Source: Thermoplasmata archaeon
GTDB taxonomy: Archaea > Thermoplasmatota > Thermoplasmata > GCA-020350865
Length of the DNA: 54,627 bases
NCBI GenBank assembly: GCA_020351895.1
Contig: CP070672.1
Coordinates: forward strand, 3,577,749 to 3,632,375
Direction of reading: 5' to 3'
The notes beneath the pieces are model-generated. The model was not told the DNA's origin, searched no databases, and saw nothing but the letters and a program-made list of their open reading frames with translations. Within the stretch, counting starts at the first letter, position 1, and each line of letters opens with the position of its first letter. Positions 11,270 to 21,027 of the stretch are shown here, piece by piece. The translations under genes were made by a program, and so were the position numbers.

Positions 11270-14200
11270 ATGAATGAGAAAGTGAAGAAAATGCTAGCAA
11301 CCACGCTAATCCTATGGATGGTTTTTGCGGGATTGGCAGTGGTGGAATGGAATATGGATAATGCCTTGGGACATGTGGCCGAATCAGCTGGAGATCCTCT
11401 CCAACTATACAGTTACTACAACCCAACGGCATTTACGGACATAAATTTGGATGGAGACATATCAGGAGCGGGAGATCCCACAGAATGGGATGCAGCTTAT
11501 GTAAGAGAGATACAACTGTATGATTTCGAGCCATTAGAGCCGGATTATCTCAGTGGATATCTGCTGACCCAGAACGATGATAATTTCCTGTATATCGGTG
11601 TCGTGTATCAGTCAGGAAGTACAGCCGCGGACAATGAATGCAGGATTTATTTTGATGAAGGTGACCTTGCAGGAAGGTACGATGGCTCTCATGATGATGA
11701 TCTTACAGACGGTAACGAGAATTACGTTGGATCCAGAAGGGATGCAAGCAATCAGGTGGATGGATACTGGAACGGCGGCTGGATTTCCGATCCTGACATT
11801 GCACTAGACTGGATGCTTGGAAGGGGTTGGGGAAACAGCTACCTTAGGTGGGAATGGAGAATACCCCTTGATGGAAAGGAAGACACGGGACTTACAGGTT
11901 CGGATTTGAACATCGTTCGGGACGATGAACTGGGTATTTTTGTAGAAATATGGGAGTCAACTGAAAATGAATGGTTCTACTGGGAACTGACAGGTAACAA
12001 TCCAATGGATTTCACAAGATATGCGGATTTAAAGATGGGTCTTATGACCAAGGACCGTTCCTTTTATTCCACGTACTCCCAGATCACACCAACAATCGAC
12101 GGTGATATAACAAACGATTTTGGATGGTCTGATTGCTATCAGCGTGATATTGTTCTGTCGAACTTCAAGGGAACAACACTAGATGCCACAATATTCATCA
12201 ATCAGGACCCGAATATTATAATACCCACCGGATACATCAATATCGGATTAATTATCTATGATGACGATAACAATCCGCAGGATTACACAAGATTGTATTT
12301 CGAGGAGGGAAGCGGTGCTCCTTTCGGACCAAGAAACGGCGTATTAAGCGGTGCTCCAGCCCCATTGGGTCCAGAGTACGAGCATTATGAGCAGGTGACA
12401 AGTCAGGGAATATATACTGAAGGTTGGTTTGACGCAGCAACCGGTGTTTGGGCTAATGATATCACTGCACCAGATGACTTTGACGATGGAAATGCCGATG
12501 CCCTCTATTACAATCCATCGGGTGTAGAAGATGACAGATACGAGTTCGAATTTCTTGTTCCATACATACCGGGCTCTGCCGAACTTAATGATGGGGATTT
12601 CGACCTTTGGATTGCCAATCATGATCTAATTGGGATGCTTATTAGATTCTATGATTTTGATATGCCCGCAGGAGAACAGGATTTCTACTGGGATAGGACT
12701 GTGAACGTGGACAAGGTCAAAACCCAGGGTACGGCAGGGTCATTGTTCATTGCACCGAGTTGGGCATATCTGCAGACAGGTTGTGCATGGGTTAGGCTTG
12801 TATCACCTGTTGATGGCAGTACAGTCATTGGAAACGAGTACAACTTCAGAATTGATGCAGATGACGAGGACGCCGCTATTGGGGACGATATAAATTATGT
12901 TGGTTTCCAAGTCGAGGGTGAATCCACATGGACCTCACTCTCCCAGAGATTCGCAGGAAGCTCCATTTTCGAGACCACATGGGATACTACAAAATACGAC
13001 AATGGATTATACGACCTCAGAATCGTTGTACAGGATAATGATGGAGTCACTATGTGGCGAACAATATCCGTTGCCATAGTGAATCCAACATCCATTGCAC
13101 CACCCACGGGGGTTGCAATTATTTCACCTGCACCTGGGACCATTTCGGGAACCCAGATTATAACCGTTACAGCAGTGAATGCAGACAGGGTGGAGCTTTA
13201 CGTTGATGGCGAATACGTAAACGACATGGCCCCCACAGGCAATCCTGACGAATACTCATACACATTGGATACCAAGAATTACGACGATGGATACCATCAG
13301 CTTCGGGCAAGGGCCATAAACGGTGCAGGGGAAAGCTCGGGATACGAGACCTACACCTTCGACAATTGGGACGATCTACTGTCAGTGAATCTCCTCAGAC
13401 CCTCGGCTGGTGAGATGCTATCAGGTGTATACACAGTGTATGTTGATTTCGAGGATGACGACCAGGATAATCTGGCCTATCCTGGACCGGGATATGTAGA
13501 GCTCTATGTTGACGGTGTGCTCACAGTTGTTGAGTACACAGAGATCGAATGGCCTGGGGACAACTGGGGCTACGAGGTCACACTTGATACTGTGTGGTTT
13601 ATGGACGGTTCCCACACCATAAAGACCCTGGTATATGACCCTGAGGGAAACTCCCTGGCCGATACCGTGCTTGTGAACTTCGTGAACGAGCCCTCACTTC
13701 AGATCATGCAGCCTGCAACAGGCGAGGTGATTTCGGGCACATCCTATCCATTGACGATCAAGGCCACCGACCCCAACGGCGATTCCATATCAGATGACAT
13801 CATCAATCCCCAGTACCGGGTTGATTACGGTATGTGGTACGACATGGCCAACACGCTTTCCATTGGACATGTTGTGATTTCAGAGGTGATGTACGAGCAT
13901 TCAATAGCCAATGCAGAGTGGGTGGAGCTCTTCAATCCACAGGATGTTGATGTGAGCCTTACAGGACTTTCCCTTTGGGACGACGCTGGGAATTTCTTTA
14001 CATTCCCTGGAGGTGCTACGATTCCTGCTTACGGAACCATTGTTGTTGCAATAAACGCCCTGGCCTTTGAATCTGTATACGGATACACCCCTGATTACGA
14101 TTCTGGCCTTTTGGGAGAAAGGCTGCAGAACACAGGGGACTGGGTAGATTTTGCAGGAGGATCAGATTATGTCTCATGGGAGGGCGCAGGTTTGGGCTGG

Positions 14201-17200
14201 GGGCTCTTTGCCACCTCCGGACGGTCGATTCAGCGCAACCCGTATGTTGACACAGATTCTGAATCGGACTGGTTAAGTGATGTTTCCACTGTAACCCCGT
14301 GTGTTGCGGCTCCAGTATTTTACACAGGAAATTTCGACACAACAACCCTTAGTGACGGGCCCCATGTAATCGAATTCCAGGTAACTGACATAACAGGTGC
14401 AGTGGCAACACGTTCTGTGAACGTAATTGTGGACAATATACTCCTTGATTCAATTATAATCACGGATCCCACGCCAGGTGAGATAATAAAGAATATGTAT
14501 ACGGTGACAGTGGATCCCTTCCCAGAAAGCGAGGCCCAGTATGCAGAGCTTTACGTGGATGACGCCTTTGCCGCCTTTGACGGTGCACTGGATGTTTCAG
14601 GGAACTTCGAGTTCTCTCTTCTTACAACGGGTTACCCGGATGGCTCACACAACCTCAAGATCATGATCTACGATCTTTATGACAATTCCATTGTGAATAC
14701 AACCAGTGTTTTGATCCAAAACGAGCCCTCGCTGTATGTTGTATCTCCAAAAGCCAATGAGGTCATAAGAGGGGTATACGAAGTCAACATAAGTGCGGTG
14801 GATACCGATGGAATCTTGGATGACGAAAGCCCGAGGCCCAGGTACAGGCTGGATGGTGGCACCACATGGTATGACCTCGATCTTTTGGCAGGGACATCAA
14901 ACTATATTTCAGATGCCGGGGAGTTCGACACCACACTCTTAAACGAAGGATCCCATACTATTGAGTTCGAGGTCATGGACAGCGGGCCCTATGGAATCAC
15001 CACCATGAAATCAGTTGATATTATAGTTGACAACAGCAGGCCAACTGGCTTTCCGGTTCTCCCGAGCTTGGGTCAGAATATCGAAGGAACATACACATTC
15101 AGTATAATGGCCAATGATAATTTGGATGTTGATCATGTGGACATCACGTTCAACAATGTGGGAGGTTCTGATATCTGGAACATCGGAACAAAAAGGGCCA
15201 CCTATAACAGCTTTACAGGATACTATGAGCTGACTGTGGTTACAACGATTTACACTGATGGTGCTGCACAAATTACTGTTAACATTTACGACAAGGCAGG
15301 TAATGTAAACGATCCCGGATCCCCCATTATCCTGGATTATTTCATAGACAACAACGAGCCCATTCTATCGATTCTGCAGCCCGGGGATGATGAATATGTG
15401 TCAGGATCGTCAAGTGTTATTACGGCCTCGGCAACCGACGGTCCATTTACACCAATTGTTGAATGCAAGATCGATACAGGATCCTGGAATCCCATGGGAG
15501 GAGGACCTGTAAACTGGAATGCGAACTGGGATACAACTTTGTACAAAGCAGGGGAGCATACAATAACAGTTCGGGCAAGAGACATATTGAATCATATCTC
15601 ATCCCAGACAGTTAATGTGATCGTGGACAATAACAATCCTATCTGCGCCATCCTCTCACCGGTTTTTGGTGAATATACCCAGGGTACACTGACCATCAAG
15701 GTTCACGCTTCTGATTCCGTTGGAATCGATCATGTCAATGTCACTGTTTTCGGGACAACCGCAACAACCACCTACAATCCGGGAACTGGATATTACGAGT
15801 ACATCAGAAGCACGACATCCTATTCCGATGGTGTATACGATATAACTGCAACTGCTTATGATTTTTCAAAAAAGGCCATATCCGACGGTCCAATAACATT
15901 CTACGTGGACAACACAGAACCTGTTCTCACGATTCTCCAACCTTTATACGGTGAATATGTGTCAGGAGCGTATCCCATATGGGCAAATGCAAACGATGTT
16001 TTCCTGGATACTGTTGAGTATAAGATCGATTCCACAAACTGGGTGGCGATGACACCTTCTGCCCCATGGACCGGATCATGGGATACCACCAATTTCGCCG
16101 ACGGAGAACATACCCTGACTATAAGGGCAATTGACAATGCCTCTCACATCGTGGAAAATTCCATTGTGGTTTGGGTGGACAACAATCAACCTTCACTCAC
16201 CTTGCGCTCACCTATTCCAAATGAATTCATTGGTGGAATGTACACGTTCCAAGTGGCTTCCATGGACGCTGTGGGTATCGATTATATAGAAATCGATGTA
16301 TTCGGTATAATACAGATAATGTCGTACAATCCACTTACAGGATACTATGAGTATACCGTGAACACATATACACAGACCGATGGAACCTATGATGTCACAA
16401 TCACTGCTTACGATCTTTCAGGAAAGTCGGCCTCCGTGGGGCCGAGATCCTTTAATGTGGATAATAATGCGCCACTTTTAATAATTGACGATCCCACGGA
16501 TGGTCAGTATATTTTCGGCAACTATGGATTATCCATCACATCTACGGATACATTCATCTCAGAAGTAGAGTACAAGATTGATACAACCGAGTGGATCGCA
16601 TTGACAGGGCCAGCTCCCACATGGACAGGGCAATTGAACACATCTCAGTACACCGATGGTGAACATACACTTACAATTAGATCCTATGACGGTGCAGGCC
16701 ATGTAACACAGCAGTCGGTGGAGGTTATTGTTGACAACACGGATCCCACAGTTTCCATAAGCATGCCCATTTTGAACCAGTACATCGACGGTGTTTTTAC
16801 TTTCCAGATTGCAGCAGAGGATTCACCCTCAGTGGATTTCATTGGAATAGATTATGTGGAAATCACTGTGTTCGGAGATACTCATTATACCACATTCAAT
16901 GCGCAAACTGGTTATTATGAATATACCATAAGCACATACTCGCTTGTGGATGGTGTTTATAACATAACGGCATGGGTGCACGATCTTTCTGGTAGGTCAT
17001 TGTCCGCAGGGCCCTTGGATTTCAATGTGGACAACAATGCGCCTTTGCTTGTGATGAACCACCCCCAAAATGGGGAGTTCGTGGAAGGAGATTACTCCCT
17101 CAATGTTTCGGTCTCCGATGCATTCATATTGTCTGTGGAATACAGAATCGATATGACAAACTGGCTTGCAATGGGACCAGGGTCCGGCAGCTTCTGGGAG

Positions 17201-19531
17201 GCATTATGGAATACGAGTTTGGAAGTTGACGGAGAGCACAGGATATATATCCGCGCCTTGGACTACTCAGGAAAGATGACCCAGCAGTATGTGGACATCT
17301 ATGTCGACAATTTTGCACCCACATGTGACATCGTATCACCTGCATACAATCAGTATATTCAGGGTATATTCACGTTCCAGATAGCGGCAGTGGACAGTGT
17401 GGGGATAGATTACGTTTCTGTGAATGTGTATGATATGGTGTTCAATGCCACCTACAACATGCAAAGCGGGTACTTTGAATTCCCCTTGGATACGAAACTC
17501 GAGCCAGAGGACAATGTAAGGAATGTATCTGCCTGGGCATACGATCTTTCAGGAAAGAGTGCTTCTGATGGCCCTGTTGATTTTATGGTTGACAACAATC
17601 CTCCTGTTCTCAACATAATCTATCCCGAAAACGAGGATTATATCTCATCCGAGATCTACGTGAATATCTCGGCTTTAGACGCCTTTATCGGCCCGCAGGA
17701 ATACAGTGTGGATGATCGGGGTTGGGATCCAATTGTGGTTCCATGGAACACCACTGCAATCACGGATGGATGGCATACCCTCTCGATTCGGGTATTTGAC
17801 ATGATAGGACATAAGACGCAGCAGACGATAAATGTGTATGTAGACAACATAGCACCAAAGTGCTCCATAATATCACCGGTATGGGATCAGTTTGTTGAGA
17901 ACATCTACACATTCGAGATATCTGCAACAGATTTGGTGGGCATTGATTATGTCAGCATAGATGTTTTCGATATGACTGTTGAAATTCCCTACAACAGTGA
18001 AACAGGGTACTATGAGTACAGCATCGATACCCGTACAGTTGACGATGGAACCCATGATATCTTGGCCACAGCTTATGATAAATCAGGTAAGTCCTCTAAT
18101 TTGGATTCCATCACCTTCAGGGTGGATAACACTCCTCCAGACTTAACCCTCCTTTATCCATTAAACGGTGAATATGTCAAGGAGGAGATTGTAATCGAGG
18201 TTTTGGTAAACGACACTTTCGATTGCACTGTCAAGTACACTGTTGATGATAGCGGATGGACCCAGATTGAGGATGCATTCAATACCACGCTGGTAAGCGA
18301 TAACGAACATTTAATCACTGTTCGGGCAACTGACGAGGCAGGTCATGTTACGGAAAGGACGGTCACCGTAATAGTGGATAACATAGCACCTGAGCTCATA
18401 ATTCTTGAACCCAAAAACGGAACCCATGTTTCAGACGAAATGCTTCTCAACGTCTATGCTGGGGGAGGAGTGCAGAAGGTCAGAGTGAGCATAGACGACG
18501 GCATGAGAACCGATATGGTGAGCCTGGGAATCAACTCACCGTACGAGATCACCTTCGATACAACCGAACTTGAGGATGGCTATCACACAATTTATGTGAA
18601 TTCCATTGATTTCACTGGCCAGGAATCGGACAGGGAATGCCAGGTGTTTGTGGACAATTCTGGGCCTGAGATCATTGTTGTGAAACCCAAGTCCTTTAAA
18701 AATCAGCAGGGAAACATATACTGGGAGATAAATGCCACCGATGACACAGGTGTTGCTGGAGTTTACATCAAGTTCGACAGCGGTGAATGGAGGGCCATGC
18801 TTTATGACAACTATACATGCAATTACACATTCGGATGGCTCACAACAGAGGATGACAATCGCAGATACGATTATGAGATCAAAACAGTCGATACCCTTGG
18901 CAACGAGGAGCTCATAAGAGGAAAGATAAAAGTGAAGAACCCCATGAATGTATGGCGGGCTTTCCAGGATAACATTCCGGGAATAGGTTTCCTCTTTTTG
19001 ATATTCTTCATAGTCTTGTGCTTCGTCCTTCTTAAAGTGGGAAAATTGCAGTCCTGGTATAGGGAGGAGAAGAAGGCACCCAAGCCCCATGCTGAAGGAG
19101 AAAAGAAAGGAAGGTTAAGAAGAGTTTTTGCCCGCAAAAGAAAGGGTACCCCCTCAGTGGCAGAGGCTGCAGATTTACAAACAGCAGAGGAAATAGTACA
19201 TGAAATAGAGGATATAGAGGGTGGGCCTATTCCTGTTGTCCAGGCAAAACAGATTCCACCACCACCGCCTCCCTCTATGGGAAAGAAATCTCTTATGGAA
19301 TCCATAGATGACATCGAGATTACTGCTGAGGAACCTCCTGCTCCTAAGGCGCCTCCAGCTCCTAAAACTACAGCCATTCCACCAAAAGCCGCCTCCACAA
19401 TCAGTGAGATGGAGGCAATCGCAGTCAAGAAACCCGAAACCGCGGAAGGTAAAAAGGTCATCCCAGGGGAAAAGAAAAAGCTGAAAAAGAAGAGGTTCAA
19501 AAGGAAAGTACTGATAAAGAAAGACGAGTGA
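11270..19531 (+). CDS. Giant multi-Ig-domain surface protein with lamin-tail domain, TM and cytoplasmic tail
   Basis: A 2753-residue type I membrane protein. Residues 9-27 form the signal/membrane segment. Two CBM9-like beta-sandwich regions follow (about 45-260 and 275-500; the second begins TPTIDGDITNDFGW). From about 515 come some 20 Ig-like domains separated by VDNxxP linkers, at least 15 of which are visible. A lamin-tail domain (HVVISEVMYEHSIANAEWVE, about 863-1000) is inserted inside one Ig domain. Near 2570-2592 is a membrane helix (IGFLFLIFFIVLCFVLLKVG), then a cytoplasmic tail of about 160 residues rich in Lys and Pro (IPPPPPPS, PPAPKAPPAPK) ending KRFKRKVLIKKDE. ATG 11270 has GGAGGT at ideal spacing. 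It is the first gene of a four-gene operon. A surface adhesin or cell-cell contact role is inferred; the cytoplasmic tail suggests coupling to an internal partner. Confidence 0.92.
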   Translation: MNEKVKKMLATTLILWMVFAGLAVVEWNMDNALGHVAESAGDPLQLYSYYNPTAFTDINLDGDISGAGDPTEWDAAYVREIQLYDFEPLEPDYLSGYLLTQNDDNFLYIGVVYQSGSTAADNECRIYFDEGDLAGRYDGSHDDDLTDGNENYVGSRRDASNQVDGYWNGGWISDPDIALDWMLGRGWGNSYLRWEWRIPLDGKEDTGLTGSDLNIVRDDELGIFVEIWESTENEWFYWELTGNNPMDFTRYADLKMGLMTKDRSFYSTYSQITPTIDGDITNDFGWSDCYQRDIVLSNFKGTTLDATIFINQDPNIIIPTGYINIGLIIYDDDNNPQDYTRLYFEEGSGAPFGPRNGVLSGAPAPLGPEYEHYEQVTSQGIYTEGWFDAATGVWANDITAPDDFDDGNADALYYNPSGVEDDRYEFEFLVPYIPGSAELNDGDFDLWIANHDLIGMLIRFYDFDMPAGEQDFYWDRTVNVDKVKTQGTAGSLFIAPSWAYLQTGCAWVRLVSPVDGSTVIGNEYNFRIDADDEDAAIGDDINYVGFQVEGESTWTSLSQRFAGSSIFETTWDTTKYDNGLYDLRIVVQDNDGVTMWRTISVAIVNPTSIAPPTGVAIISPAPGTISGTQIITVTAVNADRVELYVDGEYVNDMAPTGNPDEYSYTLDTKNYDDGYHQLRARAINGAGESSGYETYTFDNWDDLLSVNLLRPSAGEMLSGVYTVYVDFEDDDQDNLAYPGPGYVELYVDGVLTVVEYTEIEWPGDNWGYEVTLDTVWFMDGSHTIKTLVYDPEGNSLADTVLVNFVNEPSLQIMQPATGEVISGTSYPLTIKATDPNGDSISDDIINPQYRVDYGMWYDMANTLSIGHVVISEVMYEHSIANAEWVELFNPQDVDVSLTGLSLWDDAGNFFTFPGGATIPAYGTIVVAINALAFESVYGYTPDYDSGLLGERLQNTGDWVDFAGGSDYVSWEGAGLGWGLFATSGRSIQRNPYVDTDSESDWLSDVSTVTPCVAAPVFYTGNFDTTTLSDGPHVIEFQVTDITGAVATRSVNVIVDNILLDSIIITDPTPGEIIKNMYTVTVDPFPESEAQYAELYVDDAFAAFDGALDVSGNFEFSLLTTGYPDGSHNLKIMIYDLYDNSIVNTTSVLIQNEPSLYVVSPKANEVIRGVYEVNISAVDTDGILDDESPRPRYRLDGGTTWYDLDLLAGTSNYISDAGEFDTTLLNEGSHTIEFEVMDSGPYGITTMKSVDIIVDNSRPTGFPVLPSLGQNIEGTYTFSIMANDNLDVDHVDITFNNVGGSDIWNIGTKRATYNSFTGYYELTVVTTIYTDGAAQITVNIYDKAGNVNDPGSPIILDYFIDNNEPILSILQPGDDEYVSGSSSVITASATDGPFTPIVECKIDTGSWNPMGGGPVNWNANWDTTLYKAGEHTITVRARDILNHISSQTVNVIVDNNNPICAILSPVFGEYTQGTLTIKVHASDSVGIDHVNVTVFGTTATTTYNPGTGYYEYIRSTTSYSDGVYDITATAYDFSKKAISDGPITFYVDNTEPVLTILQPLYGEYVSGAYPIWANANDVFLDTVEYKIDSTNWVAMTPSAPWTGSWDTTNFADGEHTLTIRAIDNASHIVENSIVVWVDNNQPSLTLRSPIPNEFIGGMYTFQVASMDAVGIDYIEIDVFGIIQIMSYNPLTGYYEYTVNTYTQTDGTYDVTITAYDLSGKSASVGPRSFNVDNNAPLLIIDDPTDGQYIFGNYGLSITSTDTFISEVEYKIDTTEWIALTGPAPTWTGQLNTSQYTDGEHTLTIRSYDGAGHVTQQSVEVIVDNTDPTVSISMPILNQYIDGVFTFQIAAEDSPSVDFIGIDYVEITVFGDTHYTTFNAQTGYYEYTISTYSLVDGVYNITAWVHDLSGRSLSAGPLDFNVDNNAPLLVMNHPQNGEFVEGDYSLNVSVSDAFILSVEYRIDMTNWLAMGPGSGSFWEALWNTSLEVDGEHRIYIRALDYSGKMTQQYVDIYVDNFAPTCDIVSPAYNQYIQGIFTFQIAAVDSVGIDYVSVNVYDMVFNATYNMQSGYFEFPLDTKLEPEDNVRNVSAWAYDLSGKSASDGPVDFMVDNNPPVLNIIYPENEDYISSEIYVNISALDAFIGPQEYSVDDRGWDPIVVPWNTTAITDGWHTLSIRVFDMIGHKTQQTINVYVDNIAPKCSIISPVWDQFVENIYTFEISATDLVGIDYVSIDVFDMTVEIPYNSETGYYEYSIDTRTVDDGTHDILATAYDKSGKSSNLDSITFRVDNTPPDLTLLYPLNGEYVKEEIVIEVLVNDTFDCTVKYTVDDSGWTQIEDAFNTTLVSDNEHLITVRATDEAGHVTERTVTVIVDNIAPELIILEPKNGTHVSDEMLLNVYAGGGVQKVRVSIDDGMRTDMVSLGINSPYEITFDTTELEDGYHTIYVNSIDFTGQESDRECQVFVDNSGPEIIVVKPKSFKNQQGNIYWEINATDDTGVAGVYIKFDSGEWRAMLYDNYTCNYTFGWLTTEDDNRRYDYEIKTVDTLGNEELIRGKIKVKNPMNVWRAFQDNIPGIGFLFLIFFIVLCFVLLKVGKLQSWYREEKKAPKPHAEGEKKGRLRRVFARKRKGTPSVAEAADLQTAEEIVHEIEDIEGGPIPVVQAKQIPPPPPPSMGKKSLMESIDDIEITAEEPPAPKAPPAPKTTAIPPKAASTISEMEAIAVKKPETAEGKKVIPGEKKKLKKKRFKRKVLIKKDE
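15347..18390 (+). repeat. Alternating A/B Ig-domain super-repeat
   Basis: Inside the giant gene two Ig types alternate. Type A carries a VEYKIDxxxW core and DGEHTLTIRA; type B carries a VGIDYVEIxVF core, TGYYEY and LSGKSASxGP. Type A units begin at the VDN linkers at 15347, 15908, 16460, 17030, 17591 and 18124, so the A+B period is 533-570 bases (about 185 residues). The unit appears six times, pointing to expansion by duplication of a two-domain block. Confidence 0.8.
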
Positions 19532-19593
19532 TTTACGAGCCCACCCATGAGACTCCTTGCGCAATGCATTAGGGAATATTATCTGGATGATGG

Positions 19594-21027
19594 GTGGATG
19601 TGACATTTGCGAGACATGAATGCAGCAATAAATATCAACGGAGCTTCAGGTACACAAAGATGGTAGCAATCTTGTTTATCGCAATTGTGGCAATCCTTTT
19701 TGTCACCTCATATTTCATATCATTTGCATCGGCACGACCGTACCTTGAAATCGACAAATACGCCGAGCCAGATTCCATATGGCCCGCTCAAAGCGACAAT
19801 GTACCAAACAAGGCCAATGTTACCCTGAAAATCGAGGCAAAAGGAGAACCTGCTGCCGCAATCGATGTGGTCTTCTTAATGGACTCTTCGGGCTCCATGG
19901 GGGCATCGGATCCAAATTATCTCCGGGTTTCAGCGACCCAGAACTTTGTTGCCAAGATGCTGATTCCAGATCGAGGTGCGGTTGTCAATTTCGCTTCAAA
20001 TGCCATATTGGTCATGGATTATGCCCAGCATCTTTCTACAAATTATGAGGGGATAAAAAAGAACCTTGCCATAATCACGTCAGGAGCAGGAACTAACATC
20101 GATGAGGCAATTTACGTCTCTGTTGAAGAGCTTTTGAACTTTGGCGATCCGCTTAAAACCAGGCTTGTTATCATGCTCACTGATGGAAAACCAGATGCAC
20201 CGAATCATCCAAAAAACGGTAATGTTACCGATCTCACCATGGATTTGGCCAGGAACAACAACATAACGATTTATACTGTAGGCCTGGGTTCGGATCAGGA
20301 TGCCAATCTTTTACAATGGATTGCAAATGAGACCAATGGTTCATACTATTCGGCACAGAATGCATCCCAACTTCTACAGATCTATGAGGATATCTCGAGT
20401 CGCTTTCTTACAAGAATCGCGGGAAGGAACATCGAAGTAATGGACATCTTACCCTCGGAAATAGAGTTCATTCCCAATTCATTTTCTAACTCAACTGTTC
20501 ATATAGAGATTTTTCCGAATGGGACAAAGGTCTTGTCTTGGAATATAAGTACGTTACTTTTAACTGAATCATGGGAGGTCTCATACAAAATCGAATCCTC
20601 ACAAAGGGGTGAGCTGCATATTGGTTTGTACCCCCAATCCGGGATCAATTATACAACGTGGGACTTTCGAGGTGACTTCATCTCCTTTTCAGATGTCGTA
20701 ATTTATGTTGTTCTTCCCCCTCCAGTTCCCCCCCCTCCCCCTCCTCCCCCTCCCCCTCCACCTGCAGGTCCTCCTCCTCCTTTGGAATTCTTTCCCTTGC
20801 CCGCCCCTCCAGTTTCAGCGGGCATGATGACCCAGGTGAGTCTTTCACAGATAGGTCAACCTGCTGGATGGCAGGCTCTGTTTGCACCCTTTGCTGCACT
20901 GAGCCTAAAGGAGATCAGCAAGGTAAAAAGCCTAGGAATCAGGGTTGGCATCGAAAATAGGCTGGCAAGTGTGAAATCTGAGATTGCTGCGCGTAAGGCA
21001 AGTAAAAGGTGGTTTCGATCATTATGA
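19594..21027 (+). CDS. Secreted/anchored von Willebrand factor A domain protein with poly-proline tract
   Basis: A 477-residue protein with an N-terminal hydrophobic signal anchor (about 23-47, basic residues before it). A VWA domain (about 89-270) has a complete MIDAS metal site: DSSGS (D97, S99, S101), T167 in GAGTNIDEA and D197 in MLTDGKP. A beta-rich domain resembling DUF11-type repeats follows (about 285-370), then a near-continuous run of proline (about 378-400) and a C-terminal segment ending in a basic amphipathic region. VWA domains bind protein ligands through a divalent metal. The start is uncertain: GTG 19594 keeps the positive n-region, while ATG 19660 would begin at the hydrophobic core. 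It lies 62 bases after the giant gene and its TGA overlaps the next ATG (ATGA), so translation of the AAA+ gene is coupled. Confidence 0.85.
   Translation: MDVTFARHECSNKYQRSFRYTKMVAILFIAIVAILFVTSYFISFASARPYLEIDKYAEPDSIWPAQSDNVPNKANVTLKIEAKGEPAAAIDVVFLMDSSGSMGASDPNYLRVSATQNFVAKMLIPDRGAVVNFASNAILVMDYAQHLSTNYEGIKKNLAIITSGAGTNIDEAIYVSVEELLNFGDPLKTRLVIMLTDGKPDAPNHPKNGNVTDLTMDLARNNNITIYTVGLGSDQDANLLQWIANETNGSYYSAQNASQLLQIYEDISSRFLTRIAGRNIEVMDILPSEIEFIPNSFSNSTVHIEIFPNGTKVLSWNISTLLLTESWEVSYKIESSQRGELHIGLYPQSGINYTTWDFRGDFISFSDVVIYVVLPPPVPPPPPPPPPPPPAGPPPPLEFFPLPAPPVSAGMMTQVSLSQIGQPAGWQALFAPFAALSLKEISKVKSLGIRVGIENRLASVKSEIAARKASKRWFRSL

Noticed and set aside
11270..19531. Repeats in the giant gene as a CRISPR or DNA satellite
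   Set aside because: Repeats are in frame, diverged at DNA level and correspond to protein domains.
18871..19569. Minus-strand open frame of 232 codons
   Set aside because: Shadow of the Pro/Lys-rich tail of the giant surface protein; no ribosome binding site or family pattern.
20700..20790. CCT/CCC-rich tract as a DNA-level simple repeat or tandem array
   Set aside because: It is explained by proline codons in frame with the VWA gene.
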